A stretch of DNA of 62,302 nt from Oceaniglobus trochenteri (GTDB lineage Bacteria; Pseudomonadota; Alphaproteobacteria; Rhodobacterales; Rhodobacteraceae): the NCBI RefSeq assembly GCF_020529025.1, contig NZ_JACNMM010000020.1, positions 1-62,302 of the forward strand, read 5' to 3'. The number at the start of each line of letters is the position of its first letter. The stretch's first letter is position 1. This document shows, one piece after another, positions 57,333 through 62,302 of the stretch. Under the pieces are notes generated by a model that searched no databases, had not been told where the DNA came from, and was given only the letters and a program-made list of their open reading frames with translations. A program made the position numbers and the translations under genes.

Positions 57333-59818
57333 TGGCCAATATGCACGATTGCCTGCAACGCGCCGTCGATGCAGGAAGACTGGACAAGGTTCGCGCCCGA
57401 GAGGCCGGGAACCGTTTCGATCAGCTGGTGGCCCGGTATGAAACGACCATGCCGCGCCACCAGGCTGAGGCACGGGCGGCGGCAGACCTGAAGGAGGCAA
57501 CCTCGGCTGCCGCCACCCGTCGCCATCATGCCGTCATCAACCAGCTGCAATCCATGCGCCGGATCGATGGCCTGATCCGTGGCGCAAAGGATCCGGCGCT
57601 GGCCCTGCGCCAGCTGATCGAGCACAGCGAGGGTTCGGGGTTCGCGGGCGAAAGCGTTTCGTCGCTGAACAAGGCGATGGTGAAGGACATCAACGCCGGA
57701 ATGCGCCGAGTGCTTGAGCGTCATGGCCAGACGATCGCGGGCAACACCCGCAACCGGGCCCAGTTCGAGAACATCGTGCGCGAGTTGCATGGTGACGATA
57801 CCGGCGATGTCATGGCCCGCGAGATGGCCGAGGCGGTGCGCGAGGTGCAGGACAAGTACCGCCGCATGTTCAACGCCCATGGTGGGGACATCGGCAAGAT
57901 CGGCGACTATGGCCTGCCTCATGCCCACGACGTGAACGCCCTTCGCAAGGCCGGGTTCGATGCCTGGTTTGCCGAAGTGTCGGGGCGGCTGGACTGGTCG
58001 CGGATGATCGACAAGTCGACAGGCAAGCCGTTCGCCGATGGCGGCCCCGTGCCCGTGGCCCGGCAGCGGGAGTTCCTTCAGGACATCTACCAGGGGATCG
58101 TCACCCGCGGATGGGATCAGAACCAGCCGTCGATGGCCATGGGGGGCAAGGCGCTTTACAACCAGCGCGCCGAGCCGCGCATCCTGCATTTCACCAGCGG
58201 CAAGGATTGGCTGGAATACAACAAGGCTTTCGGCAGCTCCGATCCTTTCAGTGCGATGATCGGCGGGCTTCACGGGCTGGCGCGCGACGTGGCGCAGATG
58301 CGTGTCCTGGGGCCGAACCCGCGCATGGGCCTGGAGTTCGCCATCCAGACCGCAACGAAGATCGCCGAGACAAGCGGCGACGCCAAGCTGGCCGACAAGG
58401 TGAAATCATCGGCGGCGCTGGCCAAAACCATGCTGGCCCATGTCGACGGGTCCAACAATGTCGCGGACAAGCAGTTCTGGGGCAGCTTCTTTGGCGGGGT
58501 GCGCCAAACCCTCACATCGATCCAGCTGGGATCGGCGCTTCTTTCGTCGACCACCGACCTGGCAACGATCAAGGCGGCCAGCAGCATCGTCGGGATGAAT
58601 GGCAACAACGTGCTGTCGCGTTCTGTGCAACTGATGGCCAGCAAGGCCACCCGCGAAACGGCGGCGCGCATGGGTTACGTGGCCGAGAGCCTGGCCGACA
58701 TGGGGGCGACGGCCGCCCGGTTCACCGGCGAGCAGTTCGCCCCCGAGGTGACGCGCCGCCTGTCGGGTTTCACCATGCGGGCCAGTGGCCTGTCGTTCTG
58801 GACCGACATGCACAAGGTCAGCTTCCAGATGGAGTTCGCGGGCTTCATGGCCGACAACGCCGCCCGCAGCTTCGACAAGATCGACGCGCCCCTGCGCAAG
58901 CTGTTCCTGGAACGCGGCATCACCGCCGAAGACTGGGACGCGCTGCGTGATCCGGCCGCGCTGTTCCGGGCCCCGAACGGTGCAACCTTCCTGTCGCCGA
59001 TCCACTGGCGCAATGCTCAGACGCGGATGTCGCCGGCCGAGGCGGACGGCCTGTCGCTGCGCGTGCAGATGATGATGGAAGAGCAGCTTGAGCTGGCGAT
59101 GCCCACGGCGTCGATCGAGGGCACGGCCAGAACCCAGCGCGACACCAAGCCGGGAACATTTTCGGGCGAATTCCTGCGGTCGTTCGGCATGTACAAGAGC
59201 TTTGCCCTGTCGCTGACGCTGGGCCAGATCCGCCGCTTCAACAGCCTGCCGACGCCGATGGAGAAGGCCACCTATGCAATCAAGATGGCGGCCGGTCTGA
59301 TGGTGATGGGCGCGCTGGCGGTTCAGTTGAAGGAGGTGGCCAAGGGCCGGGACCCGCGTCCGATGGACGAGGGGAAATTCTGGATGGCAGCGCTGTTCCA
59401 GTCGGGCGGCCTGGGCATCTTCGGGGATTTCTTTTCATCGGAAACCAGCCGTGCCGGTGGCGGCCTTGCCGAAACCCTCGCCGGGCCGGTGGCCGGTGTA
59501 GCCGGCGACGTCATCCGCATCGGGGCCTCGAACGTCACCCGCGCGGTCGAGGGCAAGGATACCCTGTTCGGTCGCGATCTGGCCAATGCCGTGCGCTACA
59601 ACACGCCAGTGGCAAGTTCGCTTTGGCCCACACGTCTCGCCTTTGATCGGCTGGTTGCGGACCAGTTGCAGCTGCTGCTGGACCCTGACGCCGAACGCCT
59701 GATGCGACGCCAGGAGGCGCGGCGCGCAAAGGAATACGGCACCCAGACCTACTGGCCGCGCGGCGCACTTTCACCCGCCCGCCTTCCTGACATCTCCAAC
59801 ATTGCAGGTAACCGATGA
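57332..59818 (+). CDS. Internal virion / DNA-ejection protein
   Basis: 828 aa, helical, Ala/Met-rich. It overlaps the 1295-aa gene by one base (TGATG). Segments such as LGSALLSSTTDLATIKAASS, MHKVSFQMEFAGFMADNAAR and the hydrophobic AAGLMVMGALAVQL resemble the C-terminal part of gp16-like ejection proteins in other podoviruses, here a separate gene. Likely packaged in the head and injected. Confidence 0.75.
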   Translation: MANMHDCLQRAVDAGRLDKVRAREAGNRFDQLVARYETTMPRHQAEARAAADLKEATSAAATRRHHAVINQLQSMRRIDGLIRGAKDPALALRQLIEHSEGSGFAGESVSSLNKAMVKDINAGMRRVLERHGQTIAGNTRNRAQFENIVRELHGDDTGDVMAREMAEAVREVQDKYRRMFNAHGGDIGKIGDYGLPHAHDVNALRKAGFDAWFAEVSGRLDWSRMIDKSTGKPFADGGPVPVARQREFLQDIYQGIVTRGWDQNQPSMAMGGKALYNQRAEPRILHFTSGKDWLEYNKAFGSSDPFSAMIGGLHGLARDVAQMRVLGPNPRMGLEFAIQTATKIAETSGDAKLADKVKSSAALAKTMLAHVDGSNNVADKQFWGSFFGGVRQTLTSIQLGSALLSSTTDLATIKAASSIVGMNGNNVLSRSVQLMASKATRETAARMGYVAESLADMGATAARFTGEQFAPEVTRRLSGFTMRASGLSFWTDMHKVSFQMEFAGFMADNAARSFDKIDAPLRKLFLERGITAEDWDALRDPAALFRAPNGATFLSPIHWRNAQTRMSPAEADGLSLRVQMMMEEQLELAMPTASIEGTARTQRDTKPGTFSGEFLRSFGMYKSFALSLTLGQIRRFNSLPTPMEKATYAIKMAAGLMVMGALAVQLKEVAKGRDPRPMDEGKFWMAALFQSGGLGIFGDFFSSETSRAGGGLAETLAGPVAGVAGDVIRIGASNVTRAVEGKDTLFGRDLANAVRYNTPVASSLWPTRLAFDRLVADQLQLLLDPDAERLMRRQEARRAKEYGTQTYWPRGALSPARLPDISNIAGNR

Positions 59819-62302
59819 CTGTCGAAACCTTTGTCGCCACGCCGCTCTATACCATTTCGTCGTTGGGGCCCTACGCGATCCCCCACGAATATGCGTCGGA
59901 GACGGAATTCCGGGTGTCGGTGTTGCTGGGCACCAGCCGGCAGGAGCTGACCGGCTGGAGCGTGACGCCCTCCGGACCGGCGGCGGCGGGTGATCTCTAC
60001 CTGTCCTTGACCGATGCGGCGGTGCATGCCGGGCGCCAACTGGTGATCGAGCGTGCCACCCGTGTCGAGCAAGGCTGGGAGGGGCTGCTGGGCAATCGCG
60101 AAAAGGGATTGGAACGCCAGGTGGACCGCAACGTCATGGCGATCCAGGATCTCGGGCGCCTGTTCGACAGGGTGCCCCTCTTGCCCAACGGGTTCGACCG
60201 TGCCGATCCGACGTTCCCGGTCCCGGTAGAGGGTCGCGCGCTGATCGGGAATGCGAGCGGAACCGGCTGGATCAACGGCGCGCTGACCGTCGTGCCGGTC
60301 ATCTCGGAGGATACCACGTTCCGGGTGCCGACGGATTATGCCACGGTGCAAGAGGCACTGGGCGCGGTTCAGGGCATGACCGTTGAAAAGGGCGCGCGGA
60401 TCACGATCCTGCTTGAAGCGGGGTTTGCCTGGCCCTCGCAGGTGTCGGTCTTCGGTGGCGACTATTCCCATGTGCAGATCGTCTCGCAGGATGCTGTCGT
60501 GCTGACCGCCGAGAGCTTCCCCGCGAACCACGCGCTGATCTCGTTCCTCTACTGCACCGCGCCCCATTGGGCACTGGTTGTGGACATGCAGTTGCGCGGC
60601 GACAACGGGGTCGAGCTGAACCAGTCGCGTATGAACGTGCGCCATCGCTGCGGTATGCGTAACGCCGGGGCACAGGGCAACCCGCATCGCGAGGCCTGGG
60701 GTAGCAACTTTGTGGTGTTGGGTGACAGCGGATTGTTCTGCGATCCCGTGCGCGAGACGCTGTTGGAGCGCACGGGACACACAGCCGCCGGGGGGACGGT
60801 CACCACATTCCCGCTGGCCGAAGAGGACCGGGAGGCCACCGGTTACTATATCGGCGCCGCGATCACCGTGCTGAACGGGTCGGACACGACCGGGGCCGAC
60901 ATTATCGACTATGACGGCACCACGAATGTGGTCACGCTGCGCTGGTCTGATCGCTGGAGCGTGCCGAACAACGGCGCGGGCCTGAATTATCGCATCGAAC
61001 TGCTGCGCGGCCTGATCGCGAAGGGCGGCGCGCGGCGCGGCGTGACCAGCACCTGGGCCAGCAACATCTCGATCTCGGGCGGCGACCTGCGCAACAACGG
61101 CACCAACAATCGTGACCCCGGCCACGCGGCGCTGTTCTTCCGGCGCGGCTCGACCGGCCAGATCGATAGGGTCACAATGACCGGCTCCGCTGCTGGCGCC
61201 CGTTGCGCGAGGGCTGGCATGCTGTCGGCGAGGCAGTGCTACTTCACGGGGATCGCCGGCAACGCCATCGTGGCGGCCGAGGGCGCCTCGATCGCGGCGG
61301 CCGACAGTTCGTTCCGGCGCTGTGGTGTCAAGGCAGGTGGCGGGTTGCCCGAGCTGCCCGTGCTGTTCCTGTCCTCGGCCGAGGGGCGCGGCGGGAAGGG
61401 CAACATCGATGCGGCGGGCTGCGAATTCGACGAGAGCCCCGGCCCCATCGCGCGGATCGACGCCGAGGCGGGCTCGATCGACCTTGGCGACAGCCGCGCG
61501 TTCAACATCGGCAGCTACCTGGCCACGGGAGACGGCGGGAACATCGATTGCACCCGGGTCAAGGGATCGACCGCAGCGGATGCCGGCGCAACCCATGTCG
61601 TCTTCGCATCGAACCTTGAGGGCGCTACCGTCTGCATCGGCATGGAATGGGATGCCCAAGGCGGTGCGCAATACATCGTGCGAACCGCCAATGACGGGCG
61701 CGCCAATGTGTCGGGCGCCACGCTCAGCGGCTGGACGATCAAACCTTTCGATGTGGACGAGGCATCGCGCCTGTACGTCGAGGACACCACCATCGACGGA
61801 TCGCTGCGCTACACCGTAGGGGTCGAGCTGGGCCCGAACGCGAACCTGCCCGACCGCCAAACGGCGGTGCATGCCATCGAGGACGGCTGGGCGCCGTCGT
61901 CGGGCACGGCCTTTCAGGCGGGTGGCCTGACCTACAAGCAGGAGATGGGCGCCACGGCGATCGCGGACATGCCCAACGTCGTGCCGGTGGATCCCGCCCC
62001 TGCGCATTTCGGGGCGACCGGGCCAAACGACACTGCCGCGCTGACCGCTTTCGAAGCCTTCCGCACCGCCACCAACGAGCGGGTCACCTACGTATCGGCC
62101 GATGGCACCGGATCGGGTGAAACTGTCGGGGCGCCCGCCGACCTGACCAAGGCGATCCGCATGGTCAAGGCGCTGATGCTGGTCTCCGAAAACACCACCT
62201 TCACCCTGCAGCTGGCGGCGGGCACCCATACGCCCGCGACGCGCCAGACGCTGGATGACCTGGAGTGGTCGTTCGGATCGAACCAACTGAAGATCCTCGG
62301 GG
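59815..62302 (+). CDS. Tail fibre / tailspike, partial (runs off window)
   Basis: At least 829 codons, open to the edge. The N-terminus (ETFVATPLYTISSLGPYAIP, LYLSLTDAAVHAGRQLVIER, EQGWEGLLGNREKGLERQVD) resembles T7-tail-fibre/head-binding adaptors. From about residue 170 (FRVPTDYATVQEALGAVQGM) a repetitive pectate-lyase-type beta-helix follows, repeating in the last part (VTYVSADGTGSGETVGAPAD). It should bind or degrade the host surface polysaccharide. Start overlaps the upstream stop (ATGA). Confidence 0.85.
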   Translation, partial: MTVETFVATPLYTISSLGPYAIPHEYASETEFRVSVLLGTSRQELTGWSVTPSGPAAAGDLYLSLTDAAVHAGRQLVIERATRVEQGWEGLLGNREKGLERQVDRNVMAIQDLGRLFDRVPLLPNGFDRADPTFPVPVEGRALIGNASGTGWINGALTVVPVISEDTTFRVPTDYATVQEALGAVQGMTVEKGARITILLEAGFAWPSQVSVFGGDYSHVQIVSQDAVVLTAESFPANHALISFLYCTAPHWALVVDMQLRGDNGVELNQSRMNVRHRCGMRNAGAQGNPHREAWGSNFVVLGDSGLFCDPVRETLLERTGHTAAGGTVTTFPLAEEDREATGYYIGAAITVLNGSDTTGADIIDYDGTTNVVTLRWSDRWSVPNNGAGLNYRIELLRGLIAKGGARRGVTSTWASNISISGGDLRNNGTNNRDPGHAALFFRRGSTGQIDRVTMTGSAAGARCARAGMLSARQCYFTGIAGNAIVAAEGASIAAADSSFRRCGVKAGGGLPELPVLFLSSAEGRGGKGNIDAAGCEFDESPGPIARIDAEAGSIDLGDSRAFNIGSYLATGDGGNIDCTRVKGSTAADAGATHVVFASNLEGATVCIGMEWDAQGGAQYIVRTANDGRANVSGATLSGWTIKPFDVDEASRLYVEDTTIDGSLRYTVGVELGPNANLPDRQTAVHAIEDGWAPSSGTAFQAGGLTYKQEMGATAIADMPNVVPVDPAPAHFGATGPNDTAALTAFEAFRTATNERVTYVSADGTGSGETVGAPADLTKAIRMVKALMLVSENTTFTLQLAAGTHTPATRQTLDDLEWSFGSNQLKILG

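Larger units (their letters stand above)
24405..62302. mobile_element. Prophage, temperate podovirus type (right end outside window)
   Basis: About 38 kb of continuous phage genes: integrase/excisionase operon, repressor and Cro-like switch, replication module, candidate origin, terminase, portal, scaffold, capsid, tail tubular A/B, ejection proteins, tail fibre. The virion genes follow T7-like order, but there is no phage RNA polymerase and there is an integrase and repressor. Lysis genes and attR are not in view, so completeness cannot be judged; no frameshifted phage gene was noticed. Confidence 0.95.

Noticed and set aside
59749-62286. Long open frame antisense to the tail fibre
   Set aside because: His/Arg/Gly-rich shadow; the forward frame has fibre adaptor and beta-helix features and continues past the edge.
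1-62302. CRISPR array
   Set aside because: No regularly spaced repeats of CRISPR size were seen; the only repeat-rich region is the iteron block with irregular 8-80 bp spacing.

Overview
The window is GC-rich DNA with alphaproteobacterial gene content, most consistent with Rhodobacteraceae (Roseobacter-type): IolD/IolC/IolB inositol catabolism, a fused FAD-GcvT dehydrogenase, RsfS-RlmH-GpmI-EnvC-CtpA-RppH in series, and dense ATGA/TGATG gene overlaps. This assignment rests on gene order and protein character only. It splits into host chromosome (1 to about 24,434) and an integrated temperate phage (about 24,400 to beyond the right edge).

Host part. After a partial leftward reading frame (1-40) come an SH3-domain exported protein, a 2-hydroxyacid dehydrogenase, a CsbD/PNPOx-like stress pair and a dimethylglycine/sarcosine-dehydrogenase-like flavoprotein. 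An inositol-type catabolic region follows, arranged as two divergent operons: leftward, two Gfo/Idh/MocA dehydrogenases around an IolE-like protein; rightward, iolD, a PhyH-type dioxygenase, iolC, iolB and a class II aldolase. A perfect 16-bp palindrome of LacI-family operator type (8545-8560) lies between them. Next is a housekeeping stretch: rsfS (with a small overlapping leader ORF), rlmH, gpmI, an EnvC-like factor, ctpA, rppH. Last is a leftward dapF-mtaB-GST string, then a PaiB-like protein and a second GST, ending at tRNA-Lys(TTT).

Phage part. The tRNA-Lys 3' end is the probable attL. A leftward operon of eleven small overlapping genes carries the tyrosine integrase, an excisionase-like HTH protein, a Lar-like protein, zinc ribbons and membrane peptides. 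An S24-like repressor (lacking the usual catalytic Lys) plus a membrane protein face a Cro-like gene across a short operator region. The rightward early transcript passes through two tandem perfect hairpins and encodes a toprim primase-like protein, an ASCH protein and a Walker ATPase. It ends in a gene-free 430-bp block with about ten TAACACA/TGTGTTA iterons, a 33-bp alternating purine-pyrimidine tract and an AT-rich patch: a strong candidate replication origin.

The late region has a T7/BPP-1-like short-tailed virion order: TerS-like, TerL, small proteins (one an Acb2-like candidate anti-CBASS sponge), GNAT-like protein, portal, scaffold, capsid, tail tubular A and B, internal virion/ejection proteins and a tail fibre cut by the window edge. 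No phage RNA polymerase is seen, unlike T7. Two lower-GC blocks interrupt it: one with a Cys-rich exported protein, a leftward membrane protein and a BRO-N antirepressor with a structured leader and an intragenic 12-bp inverted repeat; the other with a leftward PemK/MazF-like toxin, a 39-aa companion ORF and a perfect 16-bp palindrome. The 1295-aa ejection protein appears to combine an M15-like peptidase, a muramidase, a DdrB/ParB-like domain and a PBECR-type nuclease.
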